Shown here: piece after piece, positions 8,185 through 17,489 of the stretch
Position numbering within the stretch: the stretch's first letter is position 1
How the letters are laid out: every line of letters starts with the position of its first letter
Made by a program: the position numbers and the translations under genes
Assembly: GCF_004403305.1 (NCBI RefSeq)
Contig: NZ_SOHE01000051.1
Location: 1 to 44,637 of the forward strand
Reading direction: 5' to 3'
Source of the DNA: Cryobacterium frigoriphilum
GTDB lineage: Bacteria; Actinomycetota; Actinomycetes; Actinomycetales; Microbacteriaceae
DNA length: 44,637 bases
Notes under the pieces: model-generated
Told to the model about the DNA's origin: nothing
Databases searched by the model: none
Seen by the model: only the letters and a program-made list of their open reading frames with translations

Positions 8185-9264
8185 CTAGGCTGCGGCGTCG
8201 AGGCGGGCCGCGGCCAGGCGTTCGGCGGCGGCGAGCGTCGTGATGCCCTCGGTGTGGGCATCCGTGAAGATCTGCCCGAGCACGTCGCCGATGGCGGCGA
8301 CCCGGGTCGCGATCGCGGCCGCGTCGGCGTCGGGCTCGCTCGCCATCGCGAGGAACACCACGCCGCCGGCGTTCACGACGAAGTCCGGTGCCCAGAGAAT
8401 GCCGCGGGCGTCGAGTTCGGCGGCTCCCGCGACCTCGGCGAGCTGGTTGTTCGCGGCGCCGCAGACGCCGAGCACGTTGAGTTCGCCGATGACGGTCGCG
8501 TCGAGCACCCCGCCCAGGCCGCACGGCACGAACAGGTCGGCCTGGATGCGGTGCGCGCCGGCGACCGGCACCCAGTCGGCGCCGAGCTCGTCGGCGAGTT
8601 CGCGCTTGTCGGGGTTGATGTCCGTCACGGTCAGGGTCGCGCCGGCGGCGGCGAGGGCGCGCGCGAGGCGGCCGCCGACCTGACCGAGGCCCGAGATCAC
8701 GAGGTGGCGTCCGGTGACCTCGCGGCTGCCGAACAGGGCCTCGAGCGTGGCGAGGATGCTCGCGTACACTCCGGCAGCGGTCGCATCGGCCGGTTCGCCG
8801 ACGCCGCCGGTTGCCGTCGGCAGGCCGCAGACGTGTGCGGTGCGCTCGGCGACGATGGCCATCAGCTCGGCGCTCGTTCCCACGTCTTCGGCGGTCATGT
8901 AGGCACCGTTCACGCTCTCGACGGCGTCACCGAGGTCGAGCATGGCGTCGCGCTTCTCGTCATCGCTCAGCACCGTGCCGAGTGGCAGGTAGACGACGGA
9001 CTTGCCGCCACCGAGGTTCAGGCCGGCAGCCGCGTTCTTGAGGGTCATGGCGGCGGAGAGGCGCAGCGCGTCGGCGACGGCATCGGTCCAGGTGGCGTAC
9101 TGCCAGACACGGGCGCCGCCGAGGGCCTGTCCGAGGCGGGTGGAGTGCACCGCGACGGTGATCATGAGGCCGGAGCGGGCGCCGGTCGTGATCAGCACCT
9201 TTTCGTGCGTGAACGGGATCGCGGCGAGCGCATCGAGCGACGGTGCAGGTTGCGTAAGATTCAT
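8185..9264 (-). CDS. Leu/Val/Phe dehydrogenase family amino-acid dehydrogenase
   Basis: A 359-residue NAD+-dependent oxidative deaminase of branched-chain or aromatic amino acids. The N-terminal catalytic domain carries MTLKNAAAGLNLGGGKSV with the two family lysines (Lys76 and Lys88, 12 apart as in leucine dehydrogenase). The Rossmann domain carries ISGLGQVGGRLA, followed by the acidic TDIN at the end of beta-2, consistent with NAD preference. I start at ATG 9264, which has a GGAG nine bases upstream and aligns with the family; an upstream extension of 23 codons is Pro/Arg-rich and unlikely. It could be valine dehydrogenase (vdh) or leucine dehydrogenase; the sequence alone does not decide. 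It probably links amino-acid catabolism to branched-chain fatty-acid precursors. Confidence 0.9.
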   Translation of the reverse strand: MNLTQPAPSLDALAAIPFTHEKVLITTGARSGLMITVAVHSTRLGQALGGARVWQYATWTDAVADALRLSAAMTLKNAAAGLNLGGGKSVVYLPLGTVLSDDEKRDAMLDLGDAVESVNGAYMTAEDVGTSAELMAIVAERTAHVCGLPTATGGVGEPADATAAGVYASILATLEALFGSREVTGRHLVISGLGQVGGRLARALAAAGATLTVTDINPDKRELADELGADWVPVAGAHRIQADLFVPCGLGGVLDATVIGELNVLGVCGAANNQLAEVAGAAELDARGILWAPDFVVNAGGVVFLAMASEPDADAAAIATRVAAIGDVLGQIFTDAHTEGITTLAAAERLAAARLDAAA

Positions 9265-9342
9265 GGGATTCTCCGGACTGGGGTCTGCCGGCCGGGTGGG
9301 CCGACGTCGAATGGGCGCGGGGTATTGCGCCACCCGAACAGA

Positions 9343-10581
9343 CTAACCGCGTGAGCGCCCAGCGCCCGGTTCCAAGCCCGAATCGGCACCAGGATCGTTG
9401 CCCACCGCACTTCGCTCCTGCACCGGGATCGACTCCGTGAACTGGGCGGCGCGCTGTTTGGCCTTGTCGTCACCGGAGAACAGGCCGACGGGTTCGGTGA
9501 CCGGATGCCGCCGCTCCCGTTTCGCGGGCACCTCCGGCGGCCGCTCCTGCCGCAGTTCCATGCGGCCGACCGGGATCGCTTCCGGGTTCTCGGCGTTCAG
9601 CCACGTGATCAGGTTCTCCCGCACGAGGCAGCGCAGGTCGAACAGGGTGGGAGCGTCGTGAGCGGAGACCAGCACCCGCACGCGCACGAAGCCGCCCACG
9701 GCATCCGTCACCTGCAGCACCACCACGCGCTCGTCCCAGAGCCCGGTCGCCGCGACGATGCGGTTCAGTTCTTCGCGCATGCCGACGGGGTCGACGCGCC
9801 AGTCCAGGTCGAATTCGACCGCGCCGAGCAGTTCGCTCGTGTGACGGGTCCAGTTCTGAAACGGGTTGGTCGTGAAATAGGTCGACGGCAGCACCATGCG
9901 GCGGTCGTCCCAGATATGAACGACGACGTAGGTGAGGGTGATCTCCTCGATCTTGCCCCACTCGGTTTCAACGATCACGACGTCGTCGACCCTCAGCGCG
10001 TTGTTGAAGGCGAGCTGCATTCCGGCGAAGACGTTCGCGAGGGTGGACTGCGCGGCCAGCCCCGCAACCACGCTCAGCAGCCCGGCCGAGGCGAACAGGC
10101 TGGCGCCGGCGGTCGCCGCGCCCGGCACGCTGAGCAGAATCGCGCCGATCGCGCAGATGATGAGAATGACCACGCCGATGCGCCGCAGCATGCGCAGCTG
10201 AGTGCGCACCCGGCGGGCGACCCGGTTGTCGCGCACGTCGATGCGGTACCGGGTGGCGGCGATCTCCTCGAGAAAATACAGCAGCGCGCAGAGCAGCCAG
10301 GTCGCCGAGCCGGTGAACAGGGTGCGAAAGACGAAGTCAACGGGCTGGGCCAGCGCCGGATCGGTCACGAGATACAGGGTGTCGGCGAGCCAAAGCAGGC
10401 CGACGAGCACCGTGATGCGAAACGGGATGCGCGCGAGCCGCAGCAGCGCGCGCGCCCAGGCCTTACGCCGCCCGATCAGGCGAAAGGTGAGCGACATGAC
10501 CGCCGTCACGGCGACCGCGAGCACGACCGCGGCGAGCACGGCGAACACGATGGGCGGAACGAAGAAATCGAGGATCGTCAC
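9343..10581 (-). CDS. mechanosensitive ion channel, MscS family
   Basis: A 412-residue membrane protein. Four hydrophobic segments in residues about 8-180 precede the MscS pore region (ASAGLLSVVAGLAAQSTLANVFAGMQ), followed by the beta domain with DDVVIVETEWGKIEEITLTYV and the C-terminal soluble domain (roughly 210-330). The last 80 residues are a charged tail. It would open under membrane tension to release solutes on hypo-osmotic shock. The start is GTG 10581; TAGGGT at 10593-10588 lies six bases upstream and there is no Shine-Dalgarno, suggesting a leaderless transcript. It is divergent from the module at 10690. Confidence 0.9.
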   Translation of the reverse strand: MTILDFFVPPIVFAVLAAVVLAVAVTAVMSLTFRLIGRRKAWARALLRLARIPFRITVLVGLLWLADTLYLVTDPALAQPVDFVFRTLFTGSATWLLCALLYFLEEIAATRYRIDVRDNRVARRVRTQLRMLRRIGVVILIICAIGAILLSVPGAATAGASLFASAGLLSVVAGLAAQSTLANVFAGMQLAFNNALRVDDVVIVETEWGKIEEITLTYVVVHIWDDRRMVLPSTYFTTNPFQNWTRHTSELLGAVEFDLDWRVDPVGMREELNRIVAATGLWDERVVVLQVTDAVGGFVRVRVLVSAHDAPTLFDLRCLVRENLITWLNAENPEAIPVGRMELRQERPPEVPAKRERRHPVTEPVGLFSGDDKAKQRAAQFTESIPVQERSAVGNDPGADSGLEPGAGRSRG

Positions 10582-10660
10582 GGCACCACCCTAGTTGGCA
10601 GGCACGCGGTGCCCGCGGTCTGGCCGGGATCCCCAACTATCCAGTCGGCCGAGTCGGGAA

Positions 10661-10666
10661 TATGAT
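10661..10666 (+). promoter_or_regulatory. -10 box of the three-gene module
   Basis: TATGAT, one mismatch from the sigma-70-type consensus, lies 23 bases upstream of the ATG at 10690 and is followed by a clear GGCGGAGG Shine-Dalgarno near 10678-10684. No good -35 hexamer is visible at 17 bp. Confidence 0.45.
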
Positions 10667-10689
10667 GCCGGAATAAGGCGGAGGCAGGA

Positions 10690-11544
10690 ATGACTTTTCC
10701 GGAGAACTTCGACCCCATCTACTTCGACGATTCGACGTGGGACGAACGGGTGCAGGCTTGGCAGCATCACAACGTGTCGCGAGGGTTCTCGGGCGGCAAC
10801 GCTGAGCTGGTACGAAAACTGCTCACTCACAGCGAAACCGGGCTCCGAGTCGTCATCAACATCACCCCGGCGGCGCTGGAGTCCATGCTGCGCGCGGGTG
10901 CCTACCGAAACCTCTACGAGGCTCCCGTCATCGGCGGTCGCGCACGGACGGTTTCCGAGGCTCGCGAAACGGTCGATGACAAACTGTCGCTCGGCTCCGA
11001 CACCTATTTTGGTGCTCTGGCCGTGGGCGGTTCTGGTGTGCGCTACTACGGTGCCTATTGCCTGGTGCTGTCACCCGAGCTGGTCGAACCCGACACCCAA
11101 CTCTTCGACCGCGACTCCTACGACATCCTGCTGCCCCCTCTGCTGGGCGCTCCGATGAATTCCGAGAACATCTCGGTACTCACCGGAAAATGGCAGACCG
11201 ACCGGATCGAGATGGTGATGCTCAAGGTCTTGCCCGAAATGCGCCACGACAGCAGGCTCGTGACCGCCGGAATGATTTCTAGCCTGGTTCTGCGCGACCA
11301 GGAGTTTGTCGAGGTCCACCTGCGCCAGAAGTTCGGCCCCGAAGATCTCGAAGAGATACGCGAATCACCCGATGATGCCGCCACCGAGATCGACATTCTG
11401 GAACGCCGCCGGGCAGGCCTGCACGTGGCGTCCGAGGAGGGCGAATGGGTTCGCCGTCGGTCGCGTCTGGCCGAGCTGATGGACGACCAGAGGGTCAAGC
11501 ACCGGGTCGTGACGATGTATGGGAGGGGATACCAGTGGATGTGA
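10690..11544 (+). CDS. uncharacterised protein, first gene of a three-gene module
   Basis: A 284-residue soluble protein that I do not recognise firmly. The central part (residues about 50-145) has the order VVINITPAALESML, GAYRNLYEAPV, YFGALAVGGSGVRYYGAYCLVL and DSYDIL. This order of a 'RY-x-x-x-x-E' segment followed by YGAL and a strand ending CLVL loosely recalls DUF3626; it may be a distant relative, but I would not annotate it so. The C-terminus is charged and helical (RRRAGLHVASEEGEWVRRRS). There is no signal peptide or membrane segment. It has a strong ribosome site and overlaps the next gene by 10 bases. Codon use is somewhat less GC3-rich than the housekeeping neighbours, hinting at transfer. 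Confidence 0.75.
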   Translation: MTFPENFDPIYFDDSTWDERVQAWQHHNVSRGFSGGNAELVRKLLTHSETGLRVVINITPAALESMLRAGAYRNLYEAPVIGGRARTVSEARETVDDKLSLGSDTYFGALAVGGSGVRYYGAYCLVLSPELVEPDTQLFDRDSYDILLPPLLGAPMNSENISVLTGKWQTDRIEMVMLKVLPEMRHDSRLVTAGMISSLVLRDQEFVEVHLRQKFGPEDLEEIRESPDDAATEIDILERRRAGLHVASEEGEWVRRRSRLAELMDDQRVKHRVVTMYGRGYQWM

Positions 11545-12674
11545 GCCAGAGCTGGTTCATCGACGCGTGGGCTGTGCGCGATGGCGCGCTGTTTGCGTCC
11601 CAGCGATCACCCGACGGGCTCGACGATGCCTCCAGTACGGTCTTCATGACCGTGCCCGACCTTGAACCCGAGGCCGTCGGCCGCATCAGCACCGCTTTGC
11701 GGGCGACCCGCGTTGGCTTTCAGACCGGCTTCTTCGACGAAGACGGTCGGGAAATCCCGTTTGGCAGCCTGCCGCAGCTGCAGGAACTCGCCCGCCGCGC
11801 CTATCTGGCGAGCGGCCTGGGCGACGATGGCGTGGCCCAGGCGGCAGGGCCTCACCCCGCCGGCCCACCGACGCAATGGCCGGGTGCACGCTTTCTGGAG
11901 CGCTCAGTTCAAGTGCTCGATCTGGACAACGAACCGTGGTCACCATGGACCAGCGCGGCGTCGGCCGAGTTTCTGCCCAAGGATCTGGCCAATGCCACGG
12001 CGCAGAAGGGCGTGCTGGCCCTGGTGCGGGCCTATGCTCAGGCCGTCACGATCGACTGGGAAGCCGGAGTCGCCCGCGAACCGGCCGAAGGCGTACCGGA
12101 TGATCTGCACCGACGGCACGTCGCCGAGTTGGTGCGGTGGTACCTGATCCTGTTGTCCTGCCGCATCTGGCCGGAAGTGGACGACCTCGCGGACTTTCTG
12201 CATGAGAACACGTCTCCGGTGGGAGACGAACATCTGGCTCAACCGTGGCTCGGCGTGCTGCGTCAGCCCTTCCTCGACCTGCGCGAACGCTACGGCGACT
12301 ATCTGCAGGCCGAGGCCCCGGCCAACCTGTCGCTCTACGGCGTGACTCCGTACGCTCGCCCCCTGCGTCTGTGCGACCACCGAATTCTCCTGGAGTGTGA
12401 CGCCGATCATCCGCACGCCCATGCGAGTTACCTGGAACTGGTTCCGGCGCTTCTCTCCACCCTCGTCGCTGCTCCCAGCCGCTGGGCCGTCGAGGATCTG
12501 CAGAAACTGGGCAGCCCCGAAGGTGAACGAATCTTCTCAGCACTGAAACTGCCCTCGGGAAGGCTCCCGTCTGCGGCCGAAGCCGAGCTCACCAAATACA
12601 CGCGCAACATGATCTCCGGCCACCACCCTGACGACCCGGTGGCCCATGGAAGGGAAGCGGTAGCGTCGTGGTGA
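11535..12674 (+). CDS. uncharacterised protein, second gene of the module
   Basis: A 379-residue protein of unknown function. I chose GTG 11535: GGGAGGGG lies about six bases upstream, and it overlaps the stop of the preceding gene, the arrangement expected for coupling. The longer frame from 11445 would overlap by 100 bases. The N-terminal 90 residues look like a small alpha/beta domain (SWFIDAWAVRDGALFASQ ... GREIPFGSLPQLQELARRAYLASG). The remainder is mainly helical, with Trp-rich segments (AVTIDWEAG, LVRWYLILLSCRIWPEVDDLADF), and contains a His-rich DADHPHAHASY. There is no membrane helix long enough to be certain. It ends inside the start of the third gene. Confidence 0.75.
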   Translation: MDVSQSWFIDAWAVRDGALFASQRSPDGLDDASSTVFMTVPDLEPEAVGRISTALRATRVGFQTGFFDEDGREIPFGSLPQLQELARRAYLASGLGDDGVAQAAGPHPAGPPTQWPGARFLERSVQVLDLDNEPWSPWTSAASAEFLPKDLANATAQKGVLALVRAYAQAVTIDWEAGVAREPAEGVPDDLHRRHVAELVRWYLILLSCRIWPEVDDLADFLHENTSPVGDEHLAQPWLGVLRQPFLDLRERYGDYLQAEAPANLSLYGVTPYARPLRLCDHRILLECDADHPHAHASYLELVPALLSTLVAAPSRWAVEDLQKLGSPEGERIFSALKLPSGRLPSAAEAELTKYTRNMISGHHPDDPVAHGREAVASW

Positions 12675-13393
12675 GACGATGGGCACTCATCGGGGTCGGC
12701 GTCACCGGTCTGGTCCTGCTCGCGATCGGGGTCATTCAAGCGGCCTTTTTCACGGATGCCACCAATCCGGTGGTCCTGGTGATCACCGGAGCGCTCCTGA
12801 TGGTGAGTCCGTTTCTCATCGATCGCCTCGAAAACCTGACGGTGGGCACGACCGGGGTTGAGCTCAGGCTCAGCGTCACGGTGGCCGAGTTGGGGGCCCC
12901 GAAAACCGCGCTCCTGCTGGATCACAGCGATCTGGCCGCCGCGGTGGAGTCATACGCCTTCGTTCGCACGGTACTCACCGATCCGCGGCATCTCAACGCG
13001 AAGGTTGTTCTGCAGGACTCGCTGGTCGCCCAGGCCGTCGCGCTGGCCAATCGGGAAAAATTCTCGGCGACCGAGGTGCGCCTGCTGTTTCGCGAGGGAC
13101 CGCCGATTGTGCGTACGCTGGCGCTCGGCCTCATGCAGGGCAATCCGGACCTGGCCGACGGCACGTCGATCTTCACGGCGGTGAGCAGGTCCCAGACCGG
13201 CAACGAGCAGTACCACGCGCTTGTTCTGGCCAGACTCTGCTGGCGCGACCTCAGCCCGGCCGACCGGGGTGCGATTCTCGCTGCGGTCGACGCCGATCCC
13301 TTTATCGCCGGGGACGCCGACCGGCGCGAGGCGGCAAACCAGCTCCGAGCACTGGATCGCAAGTTCAGGCGGACGTCCGCCGACGACGAGTGA
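12668..13393 (+). CDS. two-TM membrane protein, third gene of the module
   Basis: A 241-residue protein. Two transmembrane helices (residues about 5-25 and 34-52) are followed immediately by IDRLENLTVGTTGVELRLSV, then a cytoplasmic helical domain with SYAFVRTVLTDPRHLNAKVVLQDS and a C-terminal charged helix. The layout of two helices, a short beta-like stretch and a soluble domain is common in membrane-anchored sensor or effector proteins, but I recognise no named family. The start is GTG 12668 (or the adjacent GTG 12671); it overlaps the preceding gene by 7 bases. It is convergent with purH. Confidence 0.75.
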   Translation: MVRRWALIGVGVTGLVLLAIGVIQAAFFTDATNPVVLVITGALLMVSPFLIDRLENLTVGTTGVELRLSVTVAELGAPKTALLLDHSDLAAAVESYAFVRTVLTDPRHLNAKVVLQDSLVAQAVALANREKFSATEVRLLFREGPPIVRTLALGLMQGNPDLADGTSIFTAVSRSQTGNEQYHALVLARLCWRDLSPADRGAILAAVDADPFIAGDADRREAANQLRALDRKFRRTSADDE

Positions 13394-13444
13394 GTCGGGC
13401 TAGCCCCTCAGGACTCAGGAGTCCCCCGGTGCCGACCCGACTCA
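13391..13444. terminator. possible bidirectional terminator between the module and purH
   Basis: TGAGTCGGG (13391-13399, starting with the stop codon of the module's last gene) pairs with CCCGACTCA (13436-13444). Inside it, GGACT (13411-13415) pairs with AGTCC (13420-13424). The structure lies exactly between two convergent genes. There is no T run on either side, so confidence is limited. Confidence 0.35.
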
Positions 13445-13463
13445 TCCCTCGCGTCGAGAGCGC

Positions 13464-15233
13464 CTAGTGGAAGAAGTGACGCTCTCCGGTGAAGTACATC
13501 GAGACGCCGGCCGCGGTGGCCGCGGCGATGACCTCGGGGTCGCGCACCGAACCGCCCGGCTGCACGACCGCGGTGACGCCGGCCTCGAGCAGCACCTGCA
13601 GGCCATCGGCGAAGGGGAAGAACGCGTCGGAGGCGGCGACGCTGCCCTCGGCACGGTCGCCGGCGCGGCTGACCGCGAGGTGGCAGCTGTCGACCCGGTT
13701 GACCTGGCCCATTCCGACGCCGACGGATGCTCCGTTACGGGCCAGCAGAATGGCGTTCGACTTCACGGAACGGCACGACTTCCACGCAAACTCGAGGTCG
13801 GCGCGGGTGGCGGCGTCGACCTCGGGGCCGGCGACGAGCTGCCACTGGTCAGAGGAGAACTCCTCGAAGCTGTCGGTCTGCTGCACGAGCAGGCCGCCGG
13901 AGATCTGACGCAGTTCGAGCGAGGAACGGGCGTAGTCCTCGGGAAGCTCGAGCAAGCGGATGTTCTTCTTCTTGGTCAGCAGTTCGACCGCGGCCGGCTC
14001 GAACCCGGGGGCGATCAGCACCTCGGTGAAGATCTGGCTGATCGTCTCGGCCATGCCGAGCGTCACCGGGCGGTTGGCGGCGATGACTCCGCCGAAGGCC
14101 GAGACCGGGTCGCAGTCGTGGGCGCGCTTGTGGGCGCTCGCGATGGCATCCGGTGCCTTGGGGTTGGCGACGGCAATGCCGCACGGGTTGGCGTGCTTGA
14201 CGATCGCGACGGCCGGTTCGCTGAAATCGAAGGCGGCGCGCACGGCGGCGTCACCGTCGACGTAGTTGTTGTAGGACATCTCCTTGCCGTGCAGCTGCAC
14301 GGCCTGGGCGATGCCACGCCCGCCTTCACCGACGTAGAGCGCGGCGGCCTGGTGCGAGTTCTCGCCGTAGCGCAGCACGGCGTTGCGGCTGGCCTCGATC
14401 ACGAGGGTGTCGGGAAACGGCGACTCGGGGTCGTCGGAGTTGTCGAGGGTCTCGTCGAAGGGGGCGTCGAAGACCGAGCCGGCCACGGTGGGGTCGTCGC
14501 CGATGGCGCTGTCGTCTGCTCCGAGCGAGTTGGCCAGCGCCGCGGCGCCCTCGGCGTCGGCGGCCAGAGCGTCAACGGCGTCGTCATCTTCGGCCCACTG
14601 GTCGTAGACGTTGGCGGTGAACCACTCGGAGACGGCGAAGTCATAGTCGGCGGTGTGCTCGAAGGCGAGTGAGGCGAACTTCTGGCGCAGGCGCAGCGTC
14701 GTGCCGCCGGCTTCGACCGCGGCGACGAGCTCGCCGTAGTTCTCGGGGTCGACGACGATCGCGACGTTGGCGTGGTTCTTGGCCGAGGCGCGCACGAGGG
14801 CGGGGCCGCCGATGTCAATCTGCTCGATGACCTCGGCGTCGGCCGCGCCGCTCTCGACGGTTTCGACGAAGGGGTACAGGTTGACCACGACGAGCTGGAA
14901 CGGCGCAATGCTCAGGTCGGCGAGCTGGTTCTCGTGCGCCTCGAGGCGCAGGTCGGCGAGGATGCCGGCGTGCACGCTCGGGTGTAGCGTCTTCACGCGG
15001 CCGTCGAGGGACTCCGGGAATCCGGTGACCGTGGCGACATCCGTCACCGCGTGTCCGGCGGCGCGAATCGCAGCGGCCGTGGATCCGGTGGAGACGATCT
15101 CGACGCCGGAGGCGGCGAGCACCGCGGCGAGTTCGAGCAGGCCGGTCTTGTCGCTGACGGAGATGAGGGCGCGTTCGATTTTGATCGAATCACGGTCGCG
15201 GTAGAGGCTCTGCGCCAGGGTGGGTGCGCTCAT
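13464..15233 (-). CDS. purH: bifunctional AICAR formyltransferase / IMP cyclohydrolase
   Basis: Carries out the last two steps of IMP synthesis: formylation of AICAR with 10-formyl-THF and cyclisation of FAICAR. The N-terminal cyclohydrolase domain shows SVSDKTGL and [15 protein letters not shown]; the C-terminal transformylase domain shows the catalytic VKHANPCG and FFPFADG near the end. The protein is 589 residues, about 60 longer than usual PurH. The excess is an Asp/Glu/Ala-rich insertion at residues about 213-272 between the two domains (DNA 14418-14597). The ATG at 15233 overlaps the purN stop by 4 bp (ATGA), so the two are translationally coupled. Confidence 0.95.
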   Translation of the reverse strand: MSAPTLAQSLYRDRDSIKIERALISVSDKTGLLELAAVLAASGVEIVSTGSTAAAIRAAGHAVTDVATVTGFPESLDGRVKTLHPSVHAGILADLRLEAHENQLADLSIAPFQLVVVNLYPFVETVESGAADAEVIEQIDIGGPALVRASAKNHANVAIVVDPENYGELVAAVEAGGTTLRLRQKFASLAFEHTADYDFAVSEWFTANVYDQWAEDDDAVDALAADAEGAAALANSLGADDSAIGDDPTVAGSVFDAPFDETLDNSDDPESPFPDTLVIEASRNAVLRYGENSHQAAALYVGEGGRGIAQAVQLHGKEMSYNNYVDGDAAVRAAFDFSEPAVAIVKHANPCGIAVANPKAPDAIASAHKRAHDCDPVSAFGGVIAANRPVTLGMAETISQIFTEVLIAPGFEPAAVELLTKKKNIRLLELPEDYARSSLELRQISGGLLVQQTDSFEEFSSDQWQLVAGPEVDAATRADLEFAWKSCRSVKSNAILLARNGASVGVGMGQVNRVDSCHLAVSRAGDRAEGSVAASDAFFPFADGLQVLLEAGVTAVVQPGGSVRDPEVIAAATAAGVSMYFTGERHFFH

Positions 15234-15823
15234 GCGGGGGAATGCTCCTTGAGATTGACGTGGCCGTTGGCGATGTCGAGCACGGCCTGCACGAGCAGCC
15301 GCCGTTCGACAAGTTTGATGCGCTCGTGCAGGGCGGCTTCGCTGTCCCCCGCCTCGATCGCGACGCGTTCCTGGGCGATGATCGGGCCGGCATCGACTCC
15401 GCCATCGACGACGATGATGCTCGCGCCGGTCTGGGTGGCCCCGGCAGCGAGGGCATCACGCACCCCATGGGCACCGGGAAATTCGGGCAGGTACGCCGGA
15501 TGCGTGTTGATCAGGTTGGGCGACAGGGCCGCGACCACGCGGGGCGGCAGCAATCGCATGAGTCCGCTGAGAATGACGAGGTCGGGCTGCCAGATACGGA
15601 TCTGCTCGAGCAGGGCATCGCCCCAGGCGGCACGATCGGGGTAGGACCCGTAATTCACGGCGAAGGTCGGGATGCCGAACTCCTCGCCGAGGCCCAGACC
15701 GTCGGCGTCGCGGTCCGCGCCGATGGCCACCACCCGGGCCGGATACTCGGCGTCTTCCGACGCCTCAAGCAGGGAGCGGAGGTTGGATCCCCCGCCGGAG
15801 ATCAGTACGAGCAGTGACAGCAC
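15230..15823 (-). CDS. purN: phosphoribosylglycinamide formyltransferase
   Basis: Transfers the formyl group of 10-formyl-THF to GAR, third step of purine synthesis. The phosphate loop [16 protein letters not shown] is at the N-terminus; the catalytic Asn/His/Asp triad is visible as [15 protein letters not shown] and [14 protein letters not shown] prefer the GTG at 15823 over the adjacent in-frame GTG at 15826: it gives the standard N-terminus (197 residues) and puts TAAGCT (15835-15830) exactly six bases upstream, the leaderless spacing seen elsewhere in this window. That box begins with the TAA stop of the upstream DUF6350 gene. The stop of purN overlaps the purH start. Confidence 0.93.
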   Translation of the reverse strand: MLSLLVLISGGGSNLRSLLEASEDAEYPARVVAIGADRDADGLGLGEEFGIPTFAVNYGSYPDRAAWGDALLEQIRIWQPDLVILSGLMRLLPPRVVAALSPNLINTHPAYLPEFPGAHGVRDALAAGATQTGASIIVVDGGVDAGPIIAQERVAIEAGDSEAALHERIKLVERRLLVQAVLDIANGHVNLKEHSPA

Positions 15824-15832
15824 CACTCGAGC

Positions 15833-17401
15833 TTACCGTTTCGCGGGCGGCGGGCCCGATCGGTCGGTGCCGGGGCCGGAGTCGGGGCCGGTGTCGTCGT
15901 CTTCCTCGGCGCGCAGAAAGCGGCTGAGGCGCTCCCGGCGAGTGCCGGTGGCGGCGGCCTTGGGTGCCCGCACGGGCTTCGGTTTCGGCTTGGGTTTGGC
16001 CTGCCCGGTCCGTGCCGGCTTAACGTCGGCACTCTGCGCGCCGCCAGCCTGGGAGCGGCGCCGCCCCAGGCGCGGCCACCGTCGCCGGGCAGCGGATGCC
16101 GCGGCCTGCGTGCCCGAGGCGGTCGTGCGGGGGCGTGTGGCCGGTCGGGCCCGGCGCTGCGGCAGCACGACGTGACCGCCGACGAGCATGCCGAGCACGG
16201 CGGCCACACCGACCTCTGCGGCGGCGAGGGCGCCCACGAGCAGTGGGTTCGGGCCGACCTCGGTCAGGCGTCCCGGTCCGATCGCGCCGCCCGACCACCA
16301 GGCGAGCAGGCCGAGCAGCAGGCCGGCGAGCAGCCCGATACCGACCCCGGCGAGCACCTGCGCGAGGCGACCGGGGTCGGGGATGCCGGGCTGGCGCATC
16401 CGCTGCCGCGAGATGACGGCGGCGACGAAGCCGATGAGAATGGGCACGAGCAGTCCCAGAAAGCCCCACTCGAGGGTGCCCTGCGGCAGAGCGCCGAGAA
16501 TCGGCAGGCCGGGAATCGGCCCGAGCACGGTACCGGCGGGCGAGACGCTGCTGCCCACGCCCACGGCGACACCGGGGCCGACGAACCAGGCGGCGGCCCA
16601 GGTGACGAAGTTGGGAATGAGCGCGAGCTGCATGAGCGTGAGCGTGGCGCCGCCGAGTACCCCTGCCTGCACGGCTTCGTAGAGCCCGATGATGGTCGTG
16701 TAGTTGAGCCCCACGAGCACGGCGACGGCGATTGCCGCGACGCCCATGATGCCCGCTGTCGTCGCTGTGCCGCCGCGCAGAACCGCGATCACGACGGTGC
16801 GGGCCGTCTGGGGCAGGGCGAGGTAACGTTCACGAATGCTGCGGGCGACCGGGTCGAGTTGCACGATTCCGGTCGCGCCGGGCAGTCCGCGGCCCTCGCG
16901 GGCACCGAGTTCGGAGCCGAGCAGCACGCCCGCGGCGTAGATCAGCGGCGGCAGCACGAATCCCTGCCACAGAATCGGGCTGACCATGGCCGTCTGCGCC
17001 GACACGGTCGCGAGGCTGGCAAACAGTGCATAGCTCAGAACGGATGCCGCCACCCCCACCCAGCGATGCGGCGTCTCGGCCGCACGGCGGCCGGTGCGCA
17101 CGCCCAGAAGCACCGCCGTGAGAGCGAACCCGAGCGGCGCGAGGGTCAGCAGAAACGGGGTGTCGGCACCGGCGAAAGCGAAGGCCAGGGCAATTTCGGG
17201 GTCGAGCTGCACGAGCAGGTCGACGCCGTTGCCGATCAGCCAGATGTCGACGGCGGCACGCCAGAAGACGAACCACTCCACGGCGAGGCCGAAGTGCGCG
17301 GCCCAGAGCACGGTCAGCGGCACGAGCGCGATCCCGATGCCGATAGCGACGACAAGGAGCGCCTCGAGAGCTGCTAGCAGGGCTGTCGTTATGCGATTCA
17401 T
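15833..17401 (-). CDS. DUF6350 family polytopic membrane protein
   Basis: A 522-residue membrane protein with about ten or more hydrophobic segments in the first 400 residues and a cytoplasmic Arg/Pro/Lys-rich tail (GTRRERLSRFLRAEEDDDTGPDSG). Proteins of this type sit next to purN and sucCD in many actinobacteria (family and synteny from memory); the function is unknown. I start at ATG 17401: TAGGCT at 17415-17410 lies eight bases upstream, suggesting a leaderless mRNA. The open frame upstream to 17683 reads through the repeat region and is Cys/Arg-rich noise. Confidence 0.85.
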   Translation of the reverse strand: MNRITTALLAALEALLVVAIGIGIALVPLTVLWAAHFGLAVEWFVFWRAAVDIWLIGNGVDLLVQLDPEIALAFAFAGADTPFLLTLAPLGFALTAVLLGVRTGRRAAETPHRWVGVAASVLSYALFASLATVSAQTAMVSPILWQGFVLPPLIYAAGVLLGSELGAREGRGLPGATGIVQLDPVARSIRERYLALPQTARTVVIAVLRGGTATTAGIMGVAAIAVAVLVGLNYTTIIGLYEAVQAGVLGGATLTLMQLALIPNFVTWAAAWFVGPGVAVGVGSSVSPAGTVLGPIPGLPILGALPQGTLEWGFLGLLVPILIGFVAAVISRQRMRQPGIPDPGRLAQVLAGVGIGLLAGLLLGLLAWWSGGAIGPGRLTEVGPNPLLVGALAAAEVGVAAVLGMLVGGHVVLPQRRARPATRPRTTASGTQAAASAARRRWPRLGRRRSQAGGAQSADVKPARTGQAKPKPKPKPVRAPKAAATGTRRERLSRFLRAEEDDDTGPDSGPGTDRSGPPPAKR

Positions 17402-17489
17402 CCGGCTTGAGCCTACCCGCCCTAGGCGACGCATCCGCTCTAAGGACACGGCATCTCGCCCGACAGAGCACCGTGACGCCGTAGCCGGG

